From Batkoa obscura (lineage: Eukaryota > Entomophthoromycota > Entomophthoromycetes > Entomophthorales > Batkoaceae), in assembly GCA_030770535.1 (NCBI GenBank), contig JASVEC010000006.1, forward strand, positions 1,860,001-1,924,000: a stretch of DNA of 64,000 nucleotides, written 5' to 3'. This document shows positions 22,657-33,782 of the stretch, piece after piece. The translations under genes were made by a program, and so were the position numbers. The notes under the pieces are model-generated. The model saw only the letters and a list, made by a program, of their open reading frames with translations. It did not search any database and had not been told where the DNA came from. The first letter of the stretch is position 1. Each line of letters opens with the position of its first letter.

Positions 22657-23322
22657 TTCTTTATTTTATAATTTTTACTTATTCTTCTTTTTAAATTAGA
22701 GTCATTTTTAAAATTTATAGTTATTTTAATCATATTTTAATTGGTTCCTGTGTTTAAATCGCTGAAACTTTTACTCTTTTCAAACAGCTTGTGACGTCAC
22801 ATCCTTTTATACTGCAAACCAGATTACTGTTAATCCTTAATATAAAACATCAAGCTAAAAATTTCAAATATGTATGAGTTCAGCTCTCACATTATTAAAT
22901 TAACTTCATCCTAAAGCCTAATATCAAATACCTCATCATCTAGTTAGTTTTTCCAAAATACTACAATTTTATTAAAGTAAGCCTTATAAAATATCGTCCT
23001 GAGCCCATCCATCCCCAAACATAAGTGTGATTATTGACTTTTATTTTTATTTTTATTTTTGTCTATCATCAAGAATATGCTCTATTCTACAAAAGATTAG
23101 ATTGCTTGAAAAATATCTAAATTTCCAGAATAAGTTGCTACATTTGAACGTTTGCCTAGATAAATAGCTTATTCTAAAAGTTTCAATACAACACTTAAGA
23201 ATTTTGCAAATTGTTACTAAGCAATTATGCAAAGAATTAGTAAACCCATAATATTCGAAGGACTCAAATTCAAAATTTCAATAATTTCCCAAACTAAATT
23301 TTAAATCTAAATCGAATTCAAA
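22657..23322. promoter_or_regulatory. Divergent intergenic region between muskelin and TOM22
   Basis: A 666-bp region separating two divergent start codons. It holds a perfect CRE-like palindrome at 22791-22800 and (TTTTA)n repeats near 23038-23064. No gene is seen. It presumably contains both promoters. Confidence 0.6.
22791..22800. promoter_or_regulatory. CRE/ATF-type palindrome GTGACGTCAC
   Basis: A perfect 10-bp palindrome containing TGACGTCA, the classical bZIP (ATF/CREB) site. It lies 135 bases upstream of the muskelin start and about 520 bases upstream of TOM22. A perfect site of this GC content is notable in such AT-rich DNA. Binding is inference. Confidence 0.55.
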
Positions 23323-23755
23323 ATGGTCAAATTACAAGAAGTGGATGCCGAATATGTCAACAAAGTTGTAGTCGAAGATGAATCTTTTACCGATGAAGAA
23401 GAAGAATATGAATATGATGATGAGTTAGATAATGAAACTTTATGGGAACGTATTTCTGCTTTACAAGATATTATTCCAGCTGCTCAAAGAAGACAAGTTT
23501 CTAATTCAGTCAAATCAATCTATAACTTTGGTGCTAATACTGTAAGTTTTATTGGTAAAGCTGCTTGGGTTATTTCAACTACTGCTTTTATTGTTGCCCT
23601 CCCTCTTGTTTTTGAATTGGACCGTGCTGATAGTTTAAGCCAAGCTCAACCTCCTGCTGGTTTAACTCAAGTAAGTTATTTTTATTGACTTTATTTTTTA
23701 GTACTTAACTTAGTTTCATCAGGAATTAACCGACTCAACAAAACAAGAATTATAA
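23323..23755 (+). CDS. TOM22: Mitochondrial import receptor subunit Tom22
   Basis: Two exons (23323-23670 and 23723-23755) encode about 126 residues. Tom22 is the central receptor and organiser of the outer-membrane TOM complex. The N-terminal cytosolic domain is strongly acidic (DEEEEYEYDDELDNETLWER), the binding surface for presequences. It is followed by the conserved TLWERISALQDIIP segment, then one membrane segment at about residues 78-97 (AWVISTTAFIVALPLVFEL) and a short intermembrane-space tail rich in Pro/Gln. The tail continues through the spliced second exon (ELTDSTKQEL). Length and order fit fungal Tom22. Confidence 0.93.
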
Positions 23756-24622
23756 GTTTTAGATTAAGCATTAAATTATATAGATTTGTTTAAAACATCT
23801 ATAAAAATAGGGACTATATTTTTATATTCAACTAAAAAACCATTAAATATCATGATTTTTATTTTTATCTGTTTTATGTTTTATGTTTAGCATAATTTTA
23901 TAAAATTTTCATTGCAGCTTTAGTACTAGTTTTTTGAATGAGATAGGAATTCATTTCGTTTACTCGAGTTTCTTATTTTATTTCAAATTGTGAATTATTT
24001 TAATAAATGAAAGTCTTTTGTTAAAGTTTAAACAATAATCACGTTTTGACTACCTATACTCGTGGATGTATTGACCATCGAAAAACACTTAATTTTATAC
24101 TTAACAAAATAACAATGGATTGTCCATCTATTGATATAAAAACATTGATATAAGCAATTATAATATGAAATCATTTTATCAAACTTATAAAAAAACGCCT
24201 ATAATTAGCGTTTAGCTTGCCTGAAAAGGATATCCTATATACAAGTTTTCAGTTTTAGAGAATTGGCTTTTTGCTGTAATGCTAAGTAATGTCTGTATAA
24301 ATGGAAATCTTATCTCAAAATGAAAACCATTATTTGATAAAATTGACAAAGGAACGAATCCAATCTACTATTCCTTAAAACTATAATATCATTTACTCTG
24401 TTTTAAACTTATCAAGTTCAATATTACCAGTTCTTAATATTTGTGAAAATCTTATTGGATCAAAAAACTAAATAAAAAAACTCAATTTTAAGGGTTTGGA
24501 TTCTTGGACTTACATATTTATCTAATCCCATTTACAACTTTAATATAACTAGGTTTGCGTAAAAGTGTGTTGTTTATAATTCAAATAATTTAAATCTTAC
24601 AATACCAATAAAAGGCAAAAAA
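23756..24622. other. Spacer between TOM22 and NOT4
   Basis: About 870 bp without a supportable gene. AT-rich, with no repeat recognised. Confidence 0.5.
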
Positions 24623-27600
24623 ATGGGACAAGAAGATGATATTTGTGTACGTTGTGTTGTCATTTTAACAAAACATGAATATCAAAATAGACCATGTGAT
24701 TGCCATGCAAAGGTAAATCACCTTTCAAGACATTGTTTTTTTATAATACTAAAAAAATAGCTATGTGAAAAATGCCTTGAATGGTGTTTATCCCCGGAAG
24801 GTAAAGGCTGCTGTGATGCATGTAACCTTCCAATTGCTAGAGAAGCAATTTTAAATTGTTTAGCTAATATGTAAGTTTTATGATTTATATAAAATCTAGT
24901 CTGACATTACATAGTAAAGAGGGGAAGGAAACAGAAAAAGAAATAGAAGAAGGATTCAGGAAAAGAGCGAATTCCAAACTTGAAATACCCTATGAAGAGC
25001 CTTTTATTTCAGTAGAGATACCCAATTTAGTTTTTATTGCAGGCTATCCACTTGCTGGAAGAACTGAAGAGGTAAAAATAATACTAAAACACCTTGATTT
25101 CTTTTAATTCTGGTAGTTTTTAAAAAATAAAGAAGGCTTTGGAAAGTTTGGGAAAGTTAAAACAGCAGCTTACAAATATAACATATCTAAAGATCCAAAT
25201 GCTGGAAAAACTGCAAACCTTTATATTACTTTTAGTAAATCTGAAGAAGCGGCAGCTGCAGTTAAAGAATATGATCAATTTGTTATGCAAGGTTGTAAAA
25301 TTAGGTAATAAGAAGCATATATGAAAATTAAAGTTGTTAATTTTTTAATAGAGCTAAGTTGGGTGAAACTAAATACTGTAGGAAGCTTGTTAATAATTTA
25401 AAATGTCAGGAAATAAATTGTAAATATGCTCATGAATGGAGAGGCAACGATGAGCAAAAGGTTAAGCTTTATAAAAGAAGGTATTTAATTCATTAAATAG
25501 TTGGAAGTAAATACTGACTTTGATATTTAGAGAAAGTGAAAAAAAAATCTTACACACCGCAGTGCCTAGTCAAAATAGATCTAATTCTCTTGATATTGGT
25601 AAAAAAGGGAAAGACTCAGGTAATATTATTTACAATATTTTCTGGTTTCTTTTAATAAGATCAAAAGTCAATATCCTTCAAAAAAGCGGGCCTTGGGCTA
25701 ATGATCAAAGTAAGCAAGAGCCAAGTATGTCAAAAAAGAGTGTTAATCCCTACCCAATAAATCAGGATATAACTAGCCCAACATTCAGCATAAATAGTAG
25801 AGATGAATTAGATTCACTTGAAGGACATAAGGAAACTCGATCCCCAGAAACTAAACCGGATGAAAACAATGTATTGTATAATGATAGTGGACTAGTACAT
25901 GTTTCTTCGTTAACTTTAACCGATATTGCAATAAAAAGGGCTCATCCCAAGAAAAAAATAGTTCAAAAGCATAATGTAAGCTTGATCAAACCTGACATTG
26001 AGAAAAGTGAAGTTAAAGAGGATTTTAAAAAGAGGCATAATGACAATAATGAAGATTATTTAAATAAACGAAATGAAGTTAGTGAAAATGTTAGTAAAAA
26101 CTCTCAAAAGGAAAAAGATAACTTGAAAGAAGTTGAAAATCAAGAAGACATTACATATGACGAATTACCTGAAATGTCAAGTAAGAATATGGATTTCAAT
26201 CGAAGATTAGGTGTATATAGCAGCTTGCTTGATTTTGATGATCATCAAGGGTCAAATGAGAAAAATATAGCCTCAACTAGTTATAAATCAGATAGCATAT
26301 CGTTTAATTACGGAAGAAGAACAAGCTGGTTTGATTCAAAGCAAAACTTTCCTGACAATTCTTATTCCAGTTATAAGGCAAAAAAATTTGAAACAGATTT
26401 TGGCGGCAATCAAAACACTAAAGTTGGAAATGTAAATTTAAATGATTCTGAGTTGAAACAGGGCTGCATTGGCATAACTTACACTTTAGATAATAGTACA
26501 AGCATTCAAAGTTATTCCAATATACAAGCTCAATACAATAATTCATTAAACTTCAACAGTGGAACACCTCTGAATTCAGGCTTATATAGCTATAATATTA
26601 ATGAGCCATACGCACCTTTCCCACTAGCTAAAGATCCTCACAAAACTCAAAACATCAATATTTTAAATTCTAAGACAAACTTGAATATAAATACTCAGAA
26701 AGCAGAGAAAGGGTTTAAAAGAATAGATAATAGCAGCTTATTATCTCCTGAGCGTTCGCATTGTTTTGGGATAGAAAATGGTAATTTATTATCCCCTGAA
26801 CGCTCAAATTATTTTGGAATGATGCCTTTTGAGAATAAACTTCAAATGCCGATTCAGCATAATTTATCATCAAGCTTGAATAAAAGTCCATATAATATTA
26901 ATAGAAATGAGGCCCCAAACATTCTTTTCGGTAAAATTAATAATGGAGGAAACCCTTTTACTCCAAATTCGCATTATAGCTTTGAGTCTGATATTTTGGG
27001 GCTTGATCCCATTAATAAGCCAATCAAAAATAGCTTGCCACCTTTTAGTCAAGCTTTTGGAAGTATAATAGATAGCAATCGTCAGTTTGTTCCTAAGGAA
27101 AATAAAGGTATGGAAAATCATTTGATGCAACCTCAAACCAATGTCAACGCAAATATTCCTTTAAATTATTGCATGGATTCAATTAATAGTAATAAGTCAT
27201 TTCCTCCAAATTTAGGCTATCAATATCAAAACCCACCTAATAATTTAGGGAAAGTTGGGCCAAATATCACGCAAAATAATGTCCCATTCTCAGATAAAGC
27301 GTTTAGCCAAGATGTACACAATAAAATACTATTTTCAGATAAGACATTTAATCAGGAGGCGTTTATTAGCAATTTGATTGAGAATCCGAATAGTTATGAA
27401 GATCATAAAGCTAACACTTACCAAAGTAATATCCAGAATATAAATTACAATTTTAATTTCAACACTACAGTGTGTTTAGATAACACAGCAGATGACCCAA
27501 ATAACTTTATTGGCCCTAAAAATAATATAGGGCTTCGTCAAGATGCCTTTTCTATTCCACATAAATTTCAAGATGATATACAAAGCAGTCGTGGCCAATT

Positions 27601-29594
27601 TAATGATATATATTTCTCACCTGATAATCGATTTGGGCCTAATCTTGATGTAAGCCATATCCATAATTATGACAGCTCAATAATGCATCAGCTTGATTCT
27701 ACTATTAATCCAATTGATTTTCAACCCCAAAGTTTTAACCCAATGAGGCATAATTTAAATCAACCTCAACCAAATTTAGTGCGTCAAAACCAAATAGAAG
27801 TAAACAACTATCCCGACCAATATATGATGGGTAACAGTGAAGCTATGGGTAACGGAGCTAGAAATTATACTCAAAATCAACCTAATGAATATATTAAAAG
27901 ATCAAACGCACCGCCTTTTATTCCTAGTCTAGCCCATCAAAAGCAATTTTCTAATGTACTTGATAGAAAAAATATGAAGCCTTTTGTAGATAATAATATA
28001 AATGGAAATATGCATTTAAACGATACTGATTGGAATAAAATAAATAAAGGTATTTGTTTTAATGTGTAGTTATATGATTACTAATTGAATTTAGATTCTA
28101 AGCGTAATAGATATGGTATTAATAACATTGATATATTTAATCAGGGAACTTTGACCCCCATCAAAGCTATAAAAGAACTTCAAAGTCCAACTGTTTCTAA
28201 TGATTCGAAGTTACAAGATAAAAATGCTTATTTTAATAGCAAATTTAATGACCCAAATGAAAAATCAAAAGTTGGAAGTCAAATTGGTTTAGAAAAGGAT
28301 ACTACTGAAACTAACTTAGGTAATAGTAACAGACGTAATAGACATAATGTCAATGGTACTAACCCAATTCATGACCAAAAAGAAAAGGAGAAGATTAATA
28401 AGTTAGAAGTTGAAACGAAAAGTGACATTTCTTTAAGTAAGTCTAAGCAAACTCATATCACCTTGAAAAGATCAGAAGGAACTTTGTCTAGAGATAAAGC
28501 AGTATCCGAATCCCAAAATACAGCTAAAGTAATATCTATACTCCAAAATCCATCTAAAGTAGCGCCTGTACCCCAAAATACACCTAAAAGAATAACTATA
28601 CTCCAAAATACGAATAAGGTAGCCCCTATATCCCAAAGCACAGCTAAAGTAATACTTTCTCCTTCCCATCAGCCAGCAATTCAAATATTAAAAAAGCCAG
28701 GACCAGAAGCTTATACTGAAAATAAGAATGGAGTAGAAGTAGCTAAGAAGAAAGAGAACTTAATTGGTACCTCGGCAAAAGGAGGTGTATTATATAAAGC
28801 TCCCTTAAATAAAGTTAATACAAAGCCTCTGAATAAACAAGAGTCGGATATTAGGAAAGAGGGATCAAACAAAACCAAGGCTTCCATCCCTGAAAATAAA
28901 TCAGATTTCGATAATGAGCCCAAAGTAAAAGCTGCAAGCAAAAAAGTTGCAGAAATGCCAGTTTTTCAAGAAAGTCCTTATACTATAGTAATATTAAAGT
29001 TTTTACTTGTTTAAAATAATTAATATTTTTTAGATTAAACCAAAAAATTTAGACAAAGAAAAGAAGAAAGAAAAAGAGAATATTGTAGAAAATGAAGTTA
29101 AACCACCTAAAGTGGATAAAGAGATTGAAGTGAGCCACATTGATTTAGTTTTGGATGATTATCATGACATGCTCTCAGCTCATTTAAAAGGTGCTCACAA
29201 AACTATTGACTACCCTGTCTTAGTTAAAATCGTTTCTGATAAAATCAACGATGTGTTTAATGAATTTCCAATTGACATGCTTGATACTGAAGGCATGTAT
29301 CATATTTTTAAGTTATACTATGGGGATGCTGTGACTAGATCAAATGAAGAGATTGATGAAGCGTTAGAGGACTTTTTAATTACTAAAATTGACTTGATTT
29401 ACTTTTCTGAATTCAAGGCTTACTCTGAGTTAGTTAAGAATCCAGAACAGATTAATATTGGAGCTTTGGAAGGTGTAGTTGCGTACTCTTTTAAAGAAGA
29501 AAAGAATTGTCAAGAGAAGATTGAAAAACAGTCCAGAAATCTCCTTTGGGATATAAATATGGATCCAACTAAATCTCTTGAGCCGGCACTTTGA
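24623..29594 (+). CDS. NOT4: NOT4/CNOT4 RING E3 ubiquitin ligase with giant disordered C-terminal region
   Basis: I assemble eight exons: 24623-24712, 24761-24870, 24915-25071, 25117-25304, 25352-25480, 25531-28049, 28095-28987 and 29034-29594. They keep frame and encode about 1,548 residues. NOT4 is the E3 ligase of the CCR4-NOT complex, acting in mRNA decay and co-translational quality control. The N-terminus has the NOT4-type C4C4 RING (residues about 8-57: CVRC, CDC, CEKC, CCDAC). An RRM starts at residue 104 (NLVFIAGYPL) and a C-x8-C-x4-C-x3-H zinc finger follows (CRKLVNNLKC...CKYAH), the same order and spacing as in known NOT4. The next 1,150 residues or so are Asn/Ser/Gln-rich and low in complexity, containing a 10-residue repeat array. 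The last 150 residues are an apparently helical domain I do not recognise (LDDYHDMLSAHLKGAH...). The protein is much longer than yeast or human NOT4 (about 580-640 residues). Confidence 0.92.
28512..28655 (+). repeat. 30-bp tandem repeat in NOT4 coding sequence
   Basis: Nearly five imperfect 30-bp units, each starting YCCAAAA, encode a degenerate 10-residue repeat of the form Q-N-x-x-K-V-x-x-x-x. The frame is kept throughout. The length probably varies between strains. Confidence 0.85.
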
Positions 29595-29658
29595 TTTCCA
29601 TTTATAATGACTATATTTGAATGTACCAAATGCATAAAAGGTTCTATGTCATTTTTTA

Positions 29659-29759
29659 TATGAGAATGTACTTTTTCAAGAATTTTACTAGCAATTCTTC
29701 CACTCAAACAGTGCTTAAAAAATGGAAAAAGTGATGAAACTAAAAAAAACACCCCCATA
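29659..29759 (-). mobile_element. TATGGGG MITE, copy 9
   Basis: A copy of about 101 bp. It starts TATGAGAATGTACTTTTT and ends ACACCCCCATA. It lies 65 bases after the NOT4 stop codon, so it is probably part of the NOT4 3' UTR. Confidence 0.9.
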
Positions 29760-29977
29760 TTTTGTTATTTTCGTTTTTTAAATAGTATTTCATAAATAAA
29801 ACTGTTTTTATAGTCAGCTTTTATCATGTAATTTTTGTTTCATTTTATTGTGCTTTTATTTAAATTATATAAAGTCTTACTACCTATTAATATTATTTAA
29901 TAAAGCTGTCAAAGTTATATTTTTAGGAAATAGTGAGCTGTGTATTTTATTCTAATCATTTTCACACTAGATAACTT

Positions 29978-31621
29978 TTATGCCTTATAAGAATTAAGCC
30001 CACCTATCCCAAACTTTGCTAATATTTGCTGGGCATCTCTTAAAGGCTCTAAATTACGACCATATCCAATTACTGTAGGCACAACTTCGGAATTTAAAAA
30101 TAATTTAGAAGCTACCCTAGCTAAATCTTTTTGAGTCAACGCTTCAATCTTATTACATACAATCTCAGGCGATACCCTATATCCTGCAACTAACACTTGT
30201 TGTCCCATATCTTCTAATCTTATTAAACGTGATTCTAAATTCATTAATAAATTATTTTTTAATTGATTTTTAGCCCTTTCAAGCTCCACTTTGGAAATAC
30301 GTTTTGGATCACATACTGAAGCCAATGAGTATCCAATCACGTGCAACATATCTAATGAATAATCGGCTGGGCATGATCCTGATATACCAAAGATACCTCC
30401 ATCTTTATAGCTGTGGTTGAAAGATTGACATGATTGAGACCAACCATATTGATTTAGTACGGTACGATATAATCTTGAATGCATTCCTTTTCCAGGCCCA
30501 CCTGCAGAAAAGGAAGACCCTCCTCCTAATAAAGCTTGTAATGTAGCTAATGGATAAAGATCTTCATCGGTGATTTTGACTCCATTTACTCCTACATAAA
30601 CCTGAGTGAATTCAGTGGTATCATTATTCTCTAACTCAACACCACCGTGGTAAACGGCACTACTATTGTCAGGTTCGAAAGTTGAAGGGTGGAATATCTT
30701 TTCTGTAATTTTTTGTAATGAAGATCTTGTTTGGTCTTCTTGCTTTATAGGTGCTTTTACTGATGAATAATATTTATTTGCAAGATCTACTACCTTTTCA
30801 TGATCTAAACCAGATGCAGCAATGACCATCCTTTCTGGGATAAACATTTTGTTTAAATATTCTTTAATTCGAGCAGCATTCATTGTGTTTAAAGTTCCAG
30901 GAGTACATAAAAATGGCTTTCCTAAAGTTTTTCCACCAAAAGCAACGCTGTGTAATAATTCAGGTATATAAGTCTCTGGGTTAGAAATTAAATTTTCAAT
31001 TTCGTAGCTAGTTGATATCTTTTGCTCGTCGATCTCAGATTGTAATACTAAAGGCTTTTGTGTCATTTCTGCAAAAAGGTAGGCTATCTTTTCAACATCT
31101 TGATGGTAAACTGTACCTTGATACTGTATCATTTCTCTAGAACTATGTGACATTAAATTGCCTCCCATTTCCTCCACTTGATTTTGAATTTGTTCCGAAG
31201 TAAGATTCTCAGTGGCCTTAAAAACGATAAAGATTTAAAATTAATAAAATCTAAATTTTTACCTTAAATGATATACGATCTAACATATGTGATATTCCTG
31301 AAAACCCCTTGCTTTCATAACGTGAACCTGCATCTACATAAACACCAAATGCGGCGAAATGACCTGGTACATCATCACTAACTACTCTTATTCCATTATC
31401 TAAGGTAGTGATTTGAGTGTCATAAGCGCTTCTAGTTAAGTTGGATCTTGGTGTTACTGGAAATACATTACTCTTTAAATATAAATTAAATTGTTGTTAT
31501 TAAATAATGATATATCTACCTGGATATCTTTGGTTGTAGAATAATGGGACTTTACGTTTAATTTGTGATTCAATAATCTCCTGACATTGAACGCTGGTCT
31601 CTTTAAGCATAAACCTTTCAT
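29978..31621 (-). CDS. MAS2: Mitochondrial processing peptidase, alpha subunit
   Basis: Three exons from ATG 31621 to a stop at 29978. Alpha-MPP pairs with beta-MPP in the matrix to cleave targeting presequences. The first exon encodes a basic, hydroxylated leader (MKGLCLKRPAFNVRRLLNHK) ending near HYSTT, typical of a mitochondrial presequence. The metallopeptidase-like fold follows: DNGIRVVSDDVPG, GVYVDAGSRYESKGFSGISH. The HxxEH zinc site of beta-MPP is degenerate here (HMLDRI), as expected for the non-catalytic alpha subunit. The hallmark glycine-rich substrate-binding loop is intact (GGGSSFSAGGPGKGMHSRLY), followed by the C-terminal M16 domain (NQLKNNLLMNLESRLIRLED). It is convergent with NOT4. 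Identification is firm. Confidence 0.95.
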
Positions 31622-32980
31622 AGTATTACTTAGTAAATTAAAAAAATTATATTTTTTATATTCTATAAAAATCTAAAAAGTGAAAATTTTCTTTTGCTTA
31701 GTTAAATTATTTGAGAGTAAATTATAAAATTTAATTTAAATTGTAAGGATAGATTTTTTCACAGTTCTATCATTTATTATATTTCATTTTTATTTATCTC
31801 ATAAAATTTAATTTTAATACTTTAGATGTTATATCTTCAAATATTAAATAAATGATTTGTTTTCAGTATTAAATATTTATCAGCTATTTTACTCGTATAC
31901 TAACATATACTCTAAAAAACAAAAATGATTAAAATAATACCTTGATTTTGTTTATTATGTTGTTTGATTAAAGAGACTAGCTTTTATTTTTAACATTATT
32001 GAAAAACTTATTCATTTGCCTATTTACGCTAATACATAAAAATATAAATAGTACCTAATTAGAAGCAACACCCAAAATAAAGATGATACATATAATGTAG
32101 ACAAATTTCTCAAACACAGACCTACTTAAAGTGAATCTAGAACATAAAATATAAGTACAAGGAAAAAGCTAAAGCCAGTATTAATGAGGAATACACAACC
32201 GCTACGGTATAATGTAATTTTATAACAGCAATCCTATAATTCCATAATTGAGGCATCGAATTGTTTGGTAATTCTCCCAAGAGGTTAATTCGGGTCTACA
32301 AAATTGTATACTTTTGATATTTAACGAGATAGCTTAAGGCAACAATGTTCAATGTCGATGGCGACTAAATAGCAGTAAATGGTGAAATAGAAATAAGCAT
32401 GGAACCCAAACAAGATTTATGAGGATCAGTAAAGCAAGCCAAATCACCTCGATAGACTGAAACTTCATTGATGGCTGCATGCAGAATTTTATGACAGCAA
32501 AGTCAATGGTGACTGTAGAAAACGGAGCACGGAAGAATTTACTAACTGGGCTTCTCATAATTTTATAAAGCCTTTCATTTTCTAAATAAAATATAAACTA
32601 TAAGTCAAGGAAATAAAGTAATTTCAAACATGGTACATTCAGTTTGCATCCAATGGTGCTTTAGACGACGCGGTTCCTAATACATAATTGGTACAATATA
32701 TTTATAAATTTTTGCCAGTGGAAAAGCTAACTCCATGGAAATAAGGCTAAATATAATAACGGTATCATTTGCTTTATGCTTGAATCTGGATACAATATAT
32801 ATAAAACGAATTGTTTATAGAAGGAGCAGTAACTAAGAATAAAAGGTAGGGGCGTATTGGCTGTGGTTGACAAAAAGATCCCCTTTAAATTAAAAAAATT
32901 CTAGCTAACGTGTCTAAGACAGTGTTTGTTTATAAAATCAGTAAAAAAATCGTTATAAATTTAGGATGTTAAAAAAAATA
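31622..32980. other. Gene-free stretch with a GC-richer island
   Basis: About 1.36 kb between alpha-MPP and the piggyBac-like MITE. The part at roughly 32050-32900 is visibly less AT-rich than its surroundings but has no convincing reading frame (the open frame at 32349-32558 minus has no recognisable features). It may be an eroded element or gene; I cannot identify it. Confidence 0.4.
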
Positions 32981-33247
32981 TTAACCCCTTCACTTATTCA
33001 GACGGACAGAATACGTCTATATTAGTTGATAACTAAAATTGACCGATAGTTTATGTAACTTTTGAAAATTAGACCAAAAAATTTAGTATACACAGGCTAA
33101 GAAGCATAACAGCTACCCAAAAAGCAAAATTAGTTTAATGCTATTACGAAAATTTTAACCAATAAAAATAATATGTTTAAACCAATCAAATAATCAATTG
33201 ATTTTATAAAGTAAAATGTAAAATTAATTTGTAACGGAAGGGGTTAA
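32981..33247. mobile_element. piggyBac-like MITE with TTAA ends
   Basis: Terminal inverted repeats TTAACCCCTTCACTTA (left) and TAACGGAAGGGGTTAA (right) enclose about 235 bp of AT-rich non-coding DNA. Both ends carry the tetranucleotide TTAA, the target-site duplication of piggyBac transposons, and the termini begin CCCCTTC, in line with the CCC-type piggyBac end. No transposase is present, so it would depend on one encoded elsewhere. Confidence 0.72.
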
Positions 33248-33276
33248 TTGAAGTTGAAAAGTACTTACAGTTAATA

Positions 33277-33381
33277 TATGGGGATGTATTTTTGTGTTTA
33301 AGAATTTTACTAACAATTTTTCTGCTCAAATAGCGCTTAAAAAATGGAAAAAATAATGAAGCCAAAAAAAACAGCCCCATA
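33277..33381 (-). mobile_element. TATGGGG MITE, copy 10
   Basis: A 105-bp copy. It starts TATGGGGATGTATTTTTGTG and ends AACAGCCCCATA, 30 bases from the piggyBac-like MITE. Confidence 0.92.
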
Positions 33382-33433
33382 TAAAGGATTAGTTTATAAT
33401 AAATTTGAATTAAAACTCTTTATTGTGAGAAGA

Positions 33434-33782
33434 GGTCAAAAATTATGAAGAATAGGGGGGTAGAGAGGACGTGGTTGTGTTTCTCTTACCTGACTCTATT
33501 TTATGTTTTATATAATAGAGGAAATATACGGCCTTATAATAATTGGACTACTAACCTTTGGGATATAACCAAGAAAAATGACTACTACTAATAAAAATTT
33601 TAGTACTAAATTTTAGGTTTGAATAAAAAGTAATACCTTCGAAATTTTTTTGTATCTCAGACACGAATATTTAATTGATATAAAGATTTGTATGTATTAT
33701 ATTTTATGTCCTATAAAATACAATCGGGCAAAAAAAGCACACTGTATCCTCTCTAACCCCCTTATTCTTACATCTTTTGACC
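33434..33782. mobile_element. Inverted-repeat MITE with GGTCAAAA ends
   Basis: Long imperfect terminal inverted repeats of about 40 bp. The left starts GGTCAAAAATTATGAAG and the right, read on the minus strand, starts GGTCAAAAGATGTAAG; both continue GAATA...GGGGG...TAGAGAGGA. The enclosed 270 bp is non-coding. No clear target duplication is seen. This is a third distinct inverted-repeat family in the window. Confidence 0.75.

Noticed and set aside
25620-25659. GT...AG stretch inside the long NOT4 exon that could be another intron
   Set aside because: Removing these 40 bases would throw the following long frame out of register, whereas reading through keeps about 840 codons open.
28453-28941. 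Three minus-strand open frames opposite the NOT4 tail
   Set aside because: They are antisense shadows of a low-complexity coding exon that is kept open by its repeats; the plus frame splices in phase with canonical NOT4 domains.
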